64,000 nucleotides of DNA from Actinomycetospora callitridis (GTDB taxonomy: Bacteria > Actinomycetota > Actinomycetes > Mycobacteriales > Pseudonocardiaceae). Below the pieces are notes generated by a model, which made no database searches, was not told the DNA's origin, and saw nothing but the letters and a program-made list of their open reading frames with translations. Below, piece after piece: positions 8,264-18,415 of the stretch. Location of the stretch: the NCBI RefSeq assembly GCF_028737265.1, contig NZ_JAQZAK010000002.1, forward strand, positions 124,001 through 188,000, in the 5' to 3' direction. Within the stretch, counting starts at the first letter, position 1. Every line of letters starts with the position of its first letter. The position numbers and the translations under genes are program-made.

Positions 8264-10072
8264 GTGACGCCCTCGGGATGGACACCGCCGCCGGAGTTCA
8301 CCACGCGACCGGTGCTGGAGGGCACCGTCGGGATGGCGGCGGGGACCCATTGGGCGGCCGCCGCGACCGCCATGGGCATCCTCGAGCGCGGCGGCTCCGC
8401 CTTCGACGCCGCGGTCGCGGGTGCGTTCGTGCTGCACGTCGTGGAGCCGCACCTCAACGGGCCCGGCGGCGACATGACGGCCGTGTTCGCGACCGCCGCC
8501 GACCCGACGCCCCGGGTGCTCGACGGCCAGGGTCCGGCCCCGGCCGGGGCGTCCGCGGCGGCGTACCGCGCCGAGGGTCTCGACCGGGTGCCGGGCTCGG
8601 GCGCGCTGGCCGCCGCGATCCCCGGCGCCGTGGACGCCTGGTTCCTGCTGCTGCGCGACCACGGCACGTGGGAGGTCGGCGACGTCCTCGCGCCGGCGAT
8701 CGGCTACGCCCGCGACGGCGTGCCCGTCGTCCCGCGGCTGGCGAGCACCGTCGCCGCGGTCGCCGACCTGTTCCGCGAGCACTGGCCCACCTCGGCCGCG
8801 CTCTGGCTGCCCGGTGGCCGGCCGCCGCGGGCGGGCGAGGTCCTGCGCAACCCGGCGTGGGCTCAGACGCTGGAACGCCTCGCGGGCGCGGCGCAGGGCC
8901 ACGACCGGGCCACCCGGATCGACGCGGTGCGCACCGTCTGGGCCGAGGGCTTCGTGGCCGAGGCGATGGCGGCCTCGTGCCGCACGCCCCACCGGCACTC
9001 GTCGGGCACCGACCACGCGGGCGTGCTCACCGTCGCGGACACCGCCGGCTTCCGGGCACAGGTCATCGACGCCGCCGTCGGGGAGTTCCGCGGTCGCCGG
9101 ATCGCCAAGACGCCCGCCTGGGGGCAGGGCCCGGCGCTGCTTGCGGCGCTGGCCGTCCTCGACGGGTACGACGACGCCGACCTCGACCCGTCGAGCGAGC
9201 GCGGCGCGCACCTCGTGCTCGAGACCACCAAGCTCGCGATGGCGGACCGCGAGGCGTGGTTCGGCGACGCCGGCGACCCCCTCGACGTCGCCGCCCTGCT
9301 GGCCCCCGGCTACGTCGCCGAGCGACGGGCCCTGATCGCCGACACCGCCTCGCCCGACCTGCGCCCCGGGCGCCTCGGCGGCCGCGAGCCGCGGCTGGCC
9401 GACCTCGCCGTCGACGGCTCGGCGTCCCGGGTGACGTCGGACGGGACGATCGGCGAGCCCACCGTGGTGCTGTCCGGCGAGACCAAGGGCGACACCTGCC
9501 ACCTCGACGTCGTCGACCGCGCCGGCAACATCGTCTCGGCCACCCCGTCGGGCGGGTGGCTGCAGTCGTCCCCGACGATCCCCGAGCTCGGGATGGCCCT
9601 CGGCACCCGGCTGCAGATGAGCTGGCTGCAGGAGGGTCTGCCCTCGACGCTGACGCCGGGACGCCGGCCGCGGACCACCCTCACCCCCACGCTCGTGCTC
9701 GACGACGACGGCCCCGTCGCCGCGCTCGGGACGCCCGGCGGTGATCAGCAGGACCAGTGGCAGCTCCTGTACCTGCTGCGCACCCTCGTCGGTGGCTACG
9801 ACCCCCAGCAGGCGATCGACGCGCCCGCCCTGCACTCGACGTCGTCGCCCAGCTCGTTCTGGCCGCGGGGCCGCGAGCCGGGGGGCGTCGTGGTCGAGGA
9901 CCGCCTGCCCGACGGGGTCGTCGACGGCCTCGAGCGGCGGGGGCACCGGGTGACCCGCAGCGGCCCCTGGTCGCTGGGCCGGCTCTCGGCCATCGGGATC
10001 GACCGGGCGCGCGGGCTCCTCTGGGGCGCCGCCAACCCCCGGGGCATGCAGGGCTACGCGGTCGGGCGCTGA
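8264..10072 (+). CDS. Gamma-glutamyltransferase-like Ntn hydrolase
   Basis: A 602-aa member of the GGT/acylase family, made as a precursor that cleaves itself to expose a catalytic threonine. The conserved small-subunit start reads KGDTCHLDVVDRAGN, with T411 the predicted nucleophile; the canonical sequence is TTH, so here a Cys follows the Thr. The region GGSAFDAAVAGAFVLHVVEPH fits the large subunit, and the C-terminal block contains TLTPTLVL and GTPGGDQQ. No signal peptide is evident, unlike secreted GGT. Substrate could be a gamma-glutamyl compound or another amide. GTG at 8264 begins just before the conserved domain; no clear SD. Confidence 0.85.
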   Translation: MTPSGWTPPPEFTTRPVLEGTVGMAAGTHWAAAATAMGILERGGSAFDAAVAGAFVLHVVEPHLNGPGGDMTAVFATAADPTPRVLDGQGPAPAGASAAAYRAEGLDRVPGSGALAAAIPGAVDAWFLLLRDHGTWEVGDVLAPAIGYARDGVPVVPRLASTVAAVADLFREHWPTSAALWLPGGRPPRAGEVLRNPAWAQTLERLAGAAQGHDRATRIDAVRTVWAEGFVAEAMAASCRTPHRHSSGTDHAGVLTVADTAGFRAQVIDAAVGEFRGRRIAKTPAWGQGPALLAALAVLDGYDDADLDPSSERGAHLVLETTKLAMADREAWFGDAGDPLDVAALLAPGYVAERRALIADTASPDLRPGRLGGREPRLADLAVDGSASRVTSDGTIGEPTVVLSGETKGDTCHLDVVDRAGNIVSATPSGGWLQSSPTIPELGMALGTRLQMSWLQEGLPSTLTPGRRPRTTLTPTLVLDDDGPVAALGTPGGDQQDQWQLLYLLRTLVGGYDPQQAIDAPALHSTSSPSSFWPRGREPGGVVVEDRLPDGVVDGLERRGHRVTRSGPWSLGRLSAIGIDRARGLLWGAANPRGMQGYAVGR

Positions 10073-10090
10073 CGGGGCGGTTCTGCCAGG

Positions 10091-10477
10091 GTGCGGCCCG
10101 TGCGCCGCTCGCGATCCGCTGCTCCCACCGCCGTGCTCGCCGGCGGGCTGATGACGATGGGCGTGCTGCACGGGGTGGCGCCGCAGCCGTTCGACACGAT
10201 CGTGCCGCCGTGGCTGCCGGGTACGGCGCGGTTCTGGACCTACGCGAGCGGCGTCGCCGAGTTCGCCGTGGGCGTCGCCGTCGCCGCACCGCGCACCCGC
10301 CGGCTCGGCGCGCTGGCGGCCGCCGCACTGTTCGTGGCGGTGTTCCCCGCGAACGTGCAGATGGCGTGGGACTGGCGCCGGCGGCCCTGGCCCTACCGCG
10401 CGATCGCGTTCGGGCGCCTGCCGCTGCAGGCGCCGATGGTCGCGCACGCGCTGCGGGTGCGGCGCGAGGCCGGCTGA
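10091..10477 (+). CDS. Small DoxX-like membrane protein
   Basis: A 128-aa protein with about three or four hydrophobic segments (LAGGLMTMGVLHG, FAVGVAVAAP, LAAAALFVAVFP) and the motif FPANVQMAWDW, seen in DoxX-like actinobacterial proteins. It starts 18 bases after the GGT-like gene on the same strand and may be cotranscribed. GTG at 10091 is used; a second GTG at 10100 is possible. It ends two bases before the convergent pirin gene. Confidence 0.7.
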   Translation: MRPVRRSRSAAPTAVLAGGLMTMGVLHGVAPQPFDTIVPPWLPGTARFWTYASGVAEFAVGVAVAAPRTRRLGALAAAALFVAVFPANVQMAWDWRRRPWPYRAIAFGRLPLQAPMVAHALRVRREAG

Positions 10478-10479
10478 AA

Positions 10480-11469
10480 TCAGGCCGGGTTGCCGCGCGG
10501 CCTGATCGTGGCGTGCGGCAGGGCGGGCGCCGGGAGGCGGGCGTCGGCGCCGCGTCGGCCGTCGCGGCCGACGTAGCCCTCGACCTGCCCGAACCGCTCG
10601 CTCCCGGCCTCCCAGTCGGCGCGGAAGGCGACGATCTCGTCGTGCGTGCGGGCGACGAAGTTCCACCACATGACGATCTGCTCGCCGAAGGGCGGGCCGC
10701 CGAGCAGGACGAGGCGGGCGGGCTCGTCGCCCGCGACGATCTCCAGCGTCGACGGGCCGGGGTCGACGACGCCGAGCTCGGCGCGCTCCACCGGGCGTCC
10801 CTGGAGCGTGGCGCGGCTGCGGTCGACGAGCAGCCCGTGCTCGAAGGTGGGGTCGACGGTGAACTCGATGCGCGTGCCGGGCTCGAGGAGCAGCTCCGCG
10901 CCGAGCAGCGGGGTCGCGGTGACCACCGGCGACGTCGATCCGGCCAGCGTGCCGAGGAAGACGCGGGCGACGGCGCCGCCGCCGAGGTCCGTCGCGGCGG
11001 GGACGTGGTGGGCGAAGTCGCGGGGCTGGTCGCGGGCGTCGCCGGGCAGCGCGACCCACAGCTGCACGCCGTGCAGCAGTGTGGTGTCCGGCGTGCTGAC
11101 CTCGGAGTGCGCGACCCCGTGCCCGCCGGTCATGAGGTTGAGTTCGCCGGGGCGGACCATCGCGTGGGTGCCGAGGCTGTCGCGGTGCTCGACCTCGCCG
11201 GTGAACAGCCAGCTGACCGTCGCGAGCCCCGTGTGCGGGTGGGGCGGGACGTCCATGCCGCCCGAGCTCGCGGTGTCGTCGGGCCCGTAGTGGTCGACGA
11301 AGCACCAGGCCCCGATCAGCGACCGCTGTCGCTGGGGCAGGGTGCGGCGCACGGTCATCGCGCGGGGGCCGCCGAGGGGCACGTCGCGCGGGGTCAGGAC
11401 CTCGACACGCCCCGGCGACCCGCCTGGCTCGCACTGCACCTCGGCGGGCGCGGTCTCGGTGTTGCTCAC
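10480..11469 (-). CDS. Pirin family protein
   Basis: A 329-aa bicupin. The metal-binding N-terminal cupin contains DVPPHPHTGLATVSWLF and EHRDSLG, giving the His/His/His/Glu-type ligand set of pirins, followed by MTGGHGVAHSE. The C-terminal pirin domain includes LLGGPPFGEQIVMWWNFV. Pirins bind iron; some bacterial ones have quercetinase activity and others act as regulators, so the role here is open. Start is GTG at 11469 with GAGGA immediately upstream. It is downstream of AdnB on the same strand with a gap of about 75 bases. Confidence 0.9.
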   Translation of the reverse strand: MSNTETAPAEVQCEPGGSPGRVEVLTPRDVPLGGPRAMTVRRTLPQRQRSLIGAWCFVDHYGPDDTASSGGMDVPPHPHTGLATVSWLFTGEVEHRDSLGTHAMVRPGELNLMTGGHGVAHSEVSTPDTTLLHGVQLWVALPGDARDQPRDFAHHVPAATDLGGGAVARVFLGTLAGSTSPVVTATPLLGAELLLEPGTRIEFTVDPTFEHGLLVDRSRATLQGRPVERAELGVVDPGPSTLEIVAGDEPARLVLLGGPPFGEQIVMWWNFVARTHDEIVAFRADWEAGSERFGQVEGYVGRDGRRGADARLPAPALPHATIRPRGNPA

Positions 11470-11545
11470 TCCTCGATTCTGCTCCTCGGTGGCGGTGGCC
11501 CGGGTCGGCTGCTCGGGCTCGGCTGATCGGGCCGGCTGCGCGGGG

Positions 11546-14500
11546 TCAGCGGGGGTCGGGGTCCACGTCCTCGACCGGGCCCTCGTCCGCGTCCGGGTCG
11601 GTGTCGTCGGGGCCGGCGAACGACGGGGCCTGCGGATCGCCCTCGGGGACGCGCTGCTCCTCCGGCACGGTGGCGACGAGCGCGCGCAGGCCGGCGGCGT
11701 CGAGCAGGTCGGCGGGGCTCTTGGTGACGTCGTCGCGGACGTAGTGCAGCGCCGCGCGCACCCGCTCGACGGGGATCCCCGAGAGCGCCGACCAGGCCAG
11801 CCGGTACGCCGCGAGCTGCACGGCGAGCGCCGGCATCGCCTCGTCGGGCGGCACCCGCCCGGTCTTCCAGTCGACCACCGTGGCGCCGCCGTCGTCGTCG
11901 GCGAACACCGCGTCGATCCGGCCGCGCACGAGCGTGCCCCCGATCTCGGTCTCGAACGGGACCTCCACCGCCACCGGCGTGCGGTTGGCCCAGCGGCTGG
12001 CGGTGAAGCGCTCGCGCAGCTCGGCGGCGTCGGCGGCGCCCGCCGGGTCGGCGGCCGCGTCGGCGTCCTCGTCGGCCGCGCCGGGGAGCTCGTCGAACTC
12101 CAGCAGCTCGGTGGCGGAGAACCAGCGCTCGAGCCACGCGTGGAACTCGGTGCCGCGCCGCGCCCGCGGGTCGGGGGGACGCGGCACCGGGCGCCGCAGC
12201 CGCCGGGCCAGCGCGTCCGGGTCGGCGGCCAGGTCGACGAGCTGGCTGACCGACAGCTGCGGCGGCAGGAGCACCCGCGCGTGCCGGTGGCGCGCCGCCG
12301 CGCGCTCGGCGAGCAGCACCTCGATGTCGGCGGCCCAGCCCTCGGGGTCGTCCTGGTCCGCCGGCTCGTCCGTCTCCTCGGCCCGGCGTGCGCGCGCCGC
12401 CCGGACCAGCGCCGCGCCCTCGTCGACCGCTGCGCGCCGCGGGCCCAGCGGGTCGACCGGCCAGGCCGTCTCGTGGACCGCCGACGCCATCGGGTTGGCG
12501 ACGCCCTCCTCGGGCGGCTCGGCCCACGTCTCGACGACCCCGCAGTGCCCGCCACCGGCGGCGGCCAGCTCCCCGACCTCGGCGAGGAGGTCCGACGGGC
12601 CGCGCGGCGACTCGCCGGTCTCGCCCCACCAGTGCCCGGAGACCAGCAGCGCGTGCTCGGCGCGGGTGAGCGCGACGTAGAACAGGCGCCGCTCCTCGAT
12701 GAGGCGACGGTCGTCGAAGGCCCGCTCGTGCTCGTCGAGCCGCTCCTGGATCTCCTTGCGGTCCGCGGCCCCGTCGAGCTCGAGCTCGGGGAGGTCCGGC
12801 CGGTCGCCGCGCAGGTGCACGGGCAGCGATGCGACCGACGTCAGCCACGAGCCCGACCGCTTCCCCGCCGGGAACACCTTCTCGACGACGTGTGGGAGCA
12901 CCACGAGCTCCCACTCGAGGCCCTTGGCCGCGTGCACGGTGAGGACCTGCACGCGCGTGCCGCCCGTCGCCGGGTCGGCCACGTCGACCTCGCCGGGCGT
13001 CAGGCCGTCCTCGGCCTCCTCGGCGGCGTCGAGGTAGGCCAGCAGCGCGGTGACCGTCGCGGTGCCGCCCGACGAGGCGGCGCCCGCGGAGAAGTCGGCC
13101 ACGACCTCGGCGAACGCGTCGAGGTGCGCGCGACCCGTCGGACCGGGCCGCGCGGCGGTCTCGACGTCGAGGAGCAGGACGCGCTCCACGTCGGCGACGA
13201 GGTCGACCAGCGGGGCGGTGACGCGGCGGCGCAGCATCGCGAGCTCGTGCGCGAGGTGCTTGAGCCGCTCGAACCCGACGGCGGAGTAGCGCGCCGCGGG
13301 CCCGGGGTCGTCGAGCGCGTCGACCAGGCCCGCCCGCTCGGCGTGCTCGCCGGGGAGCGCGGCGGCGACGGGGTCGGGGACCTCTCTGCTGACCGTGCTG
13401 GTCGCGTCGGTGCCCGGTGCCGGCGCCGCCAGCTCGCGCGCGCGGCGCCAGAGCGCGGCGAGGTCCGCGCCGCCGATGCGCCAGCGCGCGCCCGTGAGCA
13501 GCCGGACCGCCGCGCCGCCGGCCAGGGGATCGACCACGAGCCGCAGCGCCGACACGACGTCGCGCACCTCGGGCTCGTCGAGCAGCCCGCCCAGCCCGAC
13601 GACCTCGACGGGCAGGTCGCGGGCGCGCAGCGCGGCGGCGAGCGCGCTCATGTCGGCGCGGCGACGCACGAGCACCGCGGTGGTGGGCGGCTCGGTGTCC
13701 GCGTCGGCCGCGGCCCGCCACCGGTCGGCGACCGCATCCGCCAGCCACGCCCGCTCGGCCTCGACGTCGTCGTGCAGGGCGACGCGCACGTCGCCGGCCG
13801 GGGCGCCGGGGCGGGGCCGCAGCTCGTCGACCGGGACGCCGCCCGCCCGCAGGGGCTCGGCGATGCCGTTGGCGAGGGCGAGCACCTCGGGCGGGTTGCG
13901 GAAGCTGGTCAGCAGCCCGTGGCGGGCGGCCGCGACGGTCTCGCCGTCGGGGTCGACGCGCGGGAAATCGGTGACGAACCGCGGCAGGTTCGCCGCGCTC
14001 GCACCGCGCCAGCCGTAGATCGACTGGAAGGGGTCGCCGACGGCGGTGACCGAGGTGTTCTCGTCGTTCGCGAACAGGGAGCGCAGCATGATCCGCTGCG
14101 CGTGCCCGGTGTCCTGGTACTCGTCGAGCAGCACCGCACGGAACGCCTCGCGCTCGGCGGCCCCGACCTCGTCGTGGGTCTCGGCGAGGCGGGCGGCCGC
14201 GGCCATCTGGTCGGCGAAGTCGAGGCAGCGCTCGGCGCGCTTGCGCTCGGCGAGCTCGCTGACCAGCGGCAGCAGCGCCGCCCGGAACCGCTGCGCGGCC
14301 ACCTTGTTCGCCAGCGCCACCGGCAGCGCCGCCTTCTGGCCCTTGGCGCGCGGGGCGTCCTCCACCGCGCGGGCGAAGCGCTCGGCGTGGAGCGCCAGCG
14401 CGCTGGCGTCGGCGAGGTGCTCGCCGAGCTCGCCCGCCAACGACTGCACGAGCGCGGTGACCGTGGAGGGCACGCGGTCGGTGTCGAGGTCCGCGGCCCA

Positions 14501-15007
14501 GGTGGACACGATGCGGTGCGCGAGCTGCCACGACGCGGTCGGCGAGAGCAGGCGGGCGCCGGGGTCGACGGGCAGGCGCAGGCCGTGCTCGGCGAGCAGG
14601 CGCCCGGCGTAGGCGTGGTAGGTCGAGATCGTCGGCTCGCCGGCGCGGGCCGCCAGGCGCCGGTCGCCGGTGGCGTCGAGCTCGTCGAGCAGGCTCGAGG
14701 ACCCGAGCACCCGCAGCCGGCGCCGCACGCGGTCGGCGAGCTGGCCCGCGGCCTTGCGCGTGAACGTCAGGCCCAGCACCTGCTCGGGGCGGACCAGCCC
14801 GTTGGCGACGAGCCACACCACGCGCGCGGCCATGGTCTCGGTCTTGCCCGACCCGGCGCCCGCGGTGACGAGTGCGGGCTCCGACGGCGCGCCGATGACC
14901 GCCGCCTGCTCCTCGGTGGGGCGGCGCAGGCCGAGGCGTTCGGCGAGCTCGACGGGGTCGATGAGCTCGGTGCCGCCGATCCTCCGGACGGGGGCGATGG
15001 TCGTCAC
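11546..15007 (-). CDS. adnB: AdnB-type helicase-nuclease subunit
   Basis: A 1153-aa UvrD-like motor fused to a RecB-type nuclease. Motor motifs in order: TAGAGSGKTETM (Walker A), LTFTRKAAGQL, LLDEYQDTG (Walker B), GDPFQSIYGWRG, TSFRNPPEVL, VLTVHAAKGLEWELVVLP and YVALTRAEHALLVSG. The C-terminal nuclease shows GTEFHAWLERW, VVDWKTGRVP and QLAAYRLAW, the GxxxH / DxK / QxxxY set. In mycobacteria AdnAB is a heterodimeric DNA-end-resecting motor with two nucleases. The length and the position directly after an AdnA-like gene support the name. GTG start at 15007 overlaps the adnA stop by four bases. Confidence 0.92.
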   Translation of the reverse strand: MTTIAPVRRIGGTELIDPVELAERLGLRRPTEEQAAVIGAPSEPALVTAGAGSGKTETMAARVVWLVANGLVRPEQVLGLTFTRKAAGQLADRVRRRLRVLGSSSLLDELDATGDRRLAARAGEPTISTYHAYAGRLLAEHGLRLPVDPGARLLSPTASWQLAHRIVSTWAADLDTDRVPSTVTALVQSLAGELGEHLADASALALHAERFARAVEDAPRAKGQKAALPVALANKVAAQRFRAALLPLVSELAERKRAERCLDFADQMAAAARLAETHDEVGAAEREAFRAVLLDEYQDTGHAQRIMLRSLFANDENTSVTAVGDPFQSIYGWRGASAANLPRFVTDFPRVDPDGETVAAARHGLLTSFRNPPEVLALANGIAEPLRAGGVPVDELRPRPGAPAGDVRVALHDDVEAERAWLADAVADRWRAAADADTEPPTTAVLVRRRADMSALAAALRARDLPVEVVGLGGLLDEPEVRDVVSALRLVVDPLAGGAAVRLLTGARWRIGGADLAALWRRARELAAPAPGTDATSTVSREVPDPVAAALPGEHAERAGLVDALDDPGPAARYSAVGFERLKHLAHELAMLRRRVTAPLVDLVADVERVLLLDVETAARPGPTGRAHLDAFAEVVADFSAGAASSGGTATVTALLAYLDAAEEAEDGLTPGEVDVADPATGGTRVQVLTVHAAKGLEWELVVLPHVVEKVFPAGKRSGSWLTSVASLPVHLRGDRPDLPELELDGAADRKEIQERLDEHERAFDDRRLIEERRLFYVALTRAEHALLVSGHWWGETGESPRGPSDLLAEVGELAAAGGGHCGVVETWAEPPEEGVANPMASAVHETAWPVDPLGPRRAAVDEGAALVRAARARRAEETDEPADQDDPEGWAADIEVLLAERAAARHRHARVLLPPQLSVSQLVDLAADPDALARRLRRPVPRPPDPRARRGTEFHAWLERWFSATELLEFDELPGAADEDADAAADPAGAADAAELRERFTASRWANRTPVAVEVPFETEIGGTLVRGRIDAVFADDDGGATVVDWKTGRVPPDEAMPALAVQLAAYRLAWSALSGIPVERVRAALHYVRDDVTKSPADLLDAAGLRALVATVPEEQRVPEGDPQAPSFAGPDDTDPDADEGPVEDVDPDPR

Positions 15008-18000
15008 GGGACCTGCCTCCCCGAGACGTGCACCGGGCACGCGGTGCGCACCGGGCAGCGCGGGCAGGAGTCGTTCTCGCGTCCCACGAAGATCGGCCCC
15101 TCGGTGGCGCGGGCGGCCGCGCTCACGTGGTCGCGCCACGCGGCCAGGCCCTCGTCGTCGAGGGGCTCCTGCGCACGTTCCTTCGCCGCACCACCCGCCC
15201 GCGACAGGTACACCAGGCGCGCGCCGCCCGGGGCGCTGCGCGCGGCCGTGCGGTCGGGGCCCGCGAGCGTCTCGGCGAACGCACCGAGCGCGGTGGCGAG
15301 CTGGTAGACGGCGAGCTGCGGGTGCTCCTGCGCGGCGGCGTGGGAGATCGGCGTCTTGCCCGTCTTCACGTCGACGATCACCGGCCGGCCGTGGGTGTCG
15401 ATCTCGAGGCGGTCGACACGCCCGCGCACCCGGACGCCCTCGGCCACCGCGACCTCCATCTCGCGCTCCACCGCGGCCTCGGTGAGGTGCGCGCGGGTCT
15501 GGTCCCGCCAGGCGAGGAACGACGCCAGCATCCGCCGGGTGCCGGCCAGCTCCCGTCGCGAGAACCACGGCGCGCCGGCGTCGACCGAGGCCCAGGCGAC
15601 GTCGAGGGCGTCCTGGAGCTCGCGCTCGTCGGCGCCCTCCGCCGCGCGCTGGACCAGCGCGTGGACGAGTGACCCCGTGACCGACGCCAGCGAATCGCTG
15701 TCGTCGCCGCCGTGGGCCTGCAGCGCCCAGCGCAACGGGCAGGTCAGGATCGTCTCGACCGCGCTGGGGCTGACCGCGACGGGAGCGGTCGCCGGGCGCA
15801 GCGGCGCCTCGGTGGACGGGGCGAGCAGCCCGTACCAGTCGTCGGGGTCGGCCCCCGGCACACCGGCCTCGGCGAGGCGCGCGAGCCCGGCGGCCGCGCG
15901 CTCGCGGCGCTGCCGGGAGGTGTCCGGGTCGGTGACCGCGCGCCGCAGCTCGCCGACGAGCTCGGCGAGCACGAGCGCCCGGCCCGGGCGGCTGCGCGGC
16001 CGGTTCGCCTCCGCCGGGTCGTCGGTGACGGGACCCCCGTCGACGTCGTCGAGGAACCGCGACGGCGTGACGTCCTCGGCCTCGACGGCGCTGACGTGGA
16101 CCGCGCGTCGCGCCCGGGAGAGCGCGACCGCGAAGAGGCGCCGCTCCTCGGCCAGCAGGGGCGCCTGCGCGGAGACCGCGGGGTCGTCCGGGATCCCGGC
16201 GAGGACGTCGACGAGGCGTTCGACGCCCAGGAGCGTGCCCCGTCGGCGCAGGTCGGGCCAGACGCCCTCCTGGACGTCGGGGACGATCACGACGTCCCAC
16301 TCGCGCCCCCGGGAGGCGTGGGCGGTGAGGACCGCGACCGCCTCGCCGTCAGGGGCGCGCGGAGCGAGGGTGTCGGCGCGGATCCGCTGGTCGTCGGCCT
16401 GCGCGACGAACCCCGCGACGGTGCCGCCGGGCAGGTCCTCGACGTAGCGGGCGGCGCGCTCGACCAGGGCGACGACGGCGTCGAGGTCGCGGTCGGCCTG
16501 CGCGCCCGTGACGCCCCCGCGCTCGCTCGCGGCCACCCAGCGGCGCTGCAGGCCGCTGCGCTCCCACACCGCCCACAGGACGTCGGGCACCGAGGCGGCC
16601 TTCTCGATCGCCGCGGCCGCGGCCGCGAGGAGCTCGCCGACCCGGGCGAGCGGGGCGGCCTCCGAGGTGCTGAGCAGCGCGAGGGGGTTCTTCGCCTGGG
16701 TGATGTGGTCGGTGAGCGCGTCGACGATGAGCGCGTCGCTCGGGGTGTCCGCCGCTCCCCCGCCGGCCTCGTGACGACGCAGCAGGCCGCGGCGCAGGCG
16801 GCGTAGGGCCAGCGGGTCGGCGCCGCCCAGCGGGGAGGCGAGCAGGGCGAGCGCGGTGTCGGCGTCGAGGCGCGCCGGGTCGGCGGCGCAGCGCAGCACC
16901 GTGAGCAGCGGGGCGACGGCGGGGAGCGCGGCGAGCGGGGTGTCGTCGGCCGGGACCGCGAGCGGCACCCCGGACGCGAGCAGGGCGCGCCGCAGCGGCG
17001 GCAGCGAGCCGGACACCGACCGCACGATCACCGCCATCCGCGACCAGGGCACCCCGTCCTGCAGGTGCGCGCGGCGCAGCCGGTCGGCGGCCGCGGCGGC
17101 CTGGCGTCCGGTGGTGGCGAAGACGTCGACGGTGACGCGGCCGTCCTCCCCGTCCGTCCCGTCCTGCCCGTGCTGCGGGGTCGGCGCCGTCCGCGTCCGG
17201 CCCGGCCCGGCGCCGGGCAGCGCGGCGACGACGCGGGCGACGGCACCGCGCAGGGCGGGGCGGCTGCGGTGGTCGGCGCGCAGGACGACCGTGGCCAGGC
17301 CCCCCGGATCGGCGTCGCGCAGCAGTGACGGGTCGGCCCCGCGGAAGCCGAGGACCGAGGAGTCGGGGTCGCCCGCGAGCACCCAGTCGTCGGCGGCGGC
17401 GCCGAGCGCGCGGGCGAGCTCGATCTGCTGGGGGTCCATGTCCTGGACGTCGTCGACGACGAGGTGGCGCACGGCGGCGCGCTCGGCCTCGAGCAGGTCC
17501 GGGTCGGTGACGAAGGCGTCGAGCACCGCCGCGACCAGCTCGGCGGCGTCGAGCGGGGGCGCGCTCGCGAGAGGGTTGGCCGATCCCGCCGCCGCGCGCA
17601 GCAGCGTGACCTCCTCGTACGTGCGGTAGAAGCGCCCGGCCGCGATCCACGCGGGCACGCCGTGACGCTTGCCCAGGTCCGCGAGCTCGCGCGGCCCGAG
17701 CCCCCGCTCGGCGGCGCGCAGCAGGAGGTCGCGCACCTCGCCGGCGAACGCGGGCGCCTCGAGCGCGGGCTGCATGCGCAGCGGCCAGCCCGACGGCGCG
17801 CCGACGCCCGCGATCTCGCCGGCGAGCAGCTCGCGGACCATGGCGTCCTGCTGGGCGCCGGGCAGCAGGCGGGGCGGTGCCTCGCTGCGGCGCGTGGCGT
17901 GGCGCCGGAGGACGGCGAAGGCGTAGGAGTGCACGCTGCGCACGAGCGGCTCGGCCGCCGCGGACGCGCCGCGGTCCGGCCCGTCGAGCACCCGGCGGCG

Positions 18001-18258
18001 GGCGGCGATGCGCTCGCGGAGGGCGGCCGCGGCCCGCCGGTCGCCGACGAGCACCAGCGGGCGGGCGTCCGGACGCTCGTGCAGCAGGCGCGCGACCCGC
18101 TCGGCCAGCAGCGTCGTCTTGCCCGTCCCGGGCCCGCCCAGCACGCGCAGGAAACCCGCGTCGTGCTCGACGACCCGCCGCGCGGCGTCGTCGAGCACCA
18201 GCTCGCCCGGCACCCACGCCGCGGCGCGCCGCAGCTCGGGGGCACGCTCCTCACTCAC
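15004..18258 (-). CDS. adnA: AdnA-type helicase-nuclease subunit
   Basis: A 1084-aa partner of AdnB. The motor domain has GGPGTGKTTLL (Walker A), LVVDDVQDMDP (a divergent Walker B), AGDPDSSVLGFRGAD, VLTAHASRGREWDVVIVP and AVALSRARRAVHVS. The C-terminal nuclease contains TGSLVHALVQRA, IVDVKTGKTPIS and QLAVYQLA. Four cysteines, one in ILTCPLRW and three in SCPRCPVRTACPV, form the arrangement seen in iron-sulfur AddB-type nucleases. The product should join AdnB in resecting double-strand breaks. The GTG at 18258 (VSEERAPEL) is preferred; an in-frame GTG at 18267 is an alternative. Divergent from the ATL gene. Confidence 0.9.
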   Translation of the reverse strand: MSEERAPELRRAAAWVPGELVLDDAARRVVEHDAGFLRVLGGPGTGKTTLLAERVARLLHERPDARPLVLVGDRRAAAALRERIAARRRVLDGPDRGASAAAEPLVRSVHSYAFAVLRRHATRRSEAPPRLLPGAQQDAMVRELLAGEIAGVGAPSGWPLRMQPALEAPAFAGEVRDLLLRAAERGLGPRELADLGKRHGVPAWIAAGRFYRTYEEVTLLRAAAGSANPLASAPPLDAAELVAAVLDAFVTDPDLLEAERAAVRHLVVDDVQDMDPQQIELARALGAAADDWVLAGDPDSSVLGFRGADPSLLRDADPGGLATVVLRADHRSRPALRGAVARVVAALPGAGPGRTRTAPTPQHGQDGTDGEDGRVTVDVFATTGRQAAAAADRLRRAHLQDGVPWSRMAVIVRSVSGSLPPLRRALLASGVPLAVPADDTPLAALPAVAPLLTVLRCAADPARLDADTALALLASPLGGADPLALRRLRRGLLRRHEAGGGAADTPSDALIVDALTDHITQAKNPLALLSTSEAAPLARVGELLAAAAAAIEKAASVPDVLWAVWERSGLQRRWVAASERGGVTGAQADRDLDAVVALVERAARYVEDLPGGTVAGFVAQADDQRIRADTLAPRAPDGEAVAVLTAHASRGREWDVVIVPDVQEGVWPDLRRRGTLLGVERLVDVLAGIPDDPAVSAQAPLLAEERRLFAVALSRARRAVHVSAVEAEDVTPSRFLDDVDGGPVTDDPAEANRPRSRPGRALVLAELVGELRRAVTDPDTSRQRRERAAAGLARLAEAGVPGADPDDWYGLLAPSTEAPLRPATAPVAVSPSAVETILTCPLRWALQAHGGDDSDSLASVTGSLVHALVQRAAEGADERELQDALDVAWASVDAGAPWFSRRELAGTRRMLASFLAWRDQTRAHLTEAAVEREMEVAVAEGVRVRGRVDRLEIDTHGRPVIVDVKTGKTPISHAAAQEHPQLAVYQLATALGAFAETLAGPDRTAARSAPGGARLVYLSRAGGAAKERAQEPLDDEGLAAWRDHVSAAARATEGPIFVGRENDSCPRCPVRTACPVHVSGRQVP

Positions 18259-18312
18259 GCCGTTCACTTCACCACGGCCCCCCGACAGTCCCGGCGCGGA
18301 GGTGGGCGTGTC

Positions 18313-18362
18313 GTGCAAGCCCTGCGTCCACGCTGGCACTCAACGCCAGGAAATCCGCGTCG
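18313..18362 (-). repeat. Family A dispersed repeat, copy 1 (inverted orientation)
   Basis: Reverse-strand copy of an element of about 54 bp whose core reads GATTTCCTGGCG, TGAGTGC and, at the far end, GGGCTTGCAC. It lies in the divergent gap between adnA and the ATL gene. One change (GCCAGC for GCAAGC) weakens its hairpin compared with copies 2-4. Confidence 0.8.
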
Positions 18363-18415
18363 ATCACCGAGGCCGGGGTGCCCGCCACCCCCGTCGCCGT
18401 GCTGGACTCCACCCC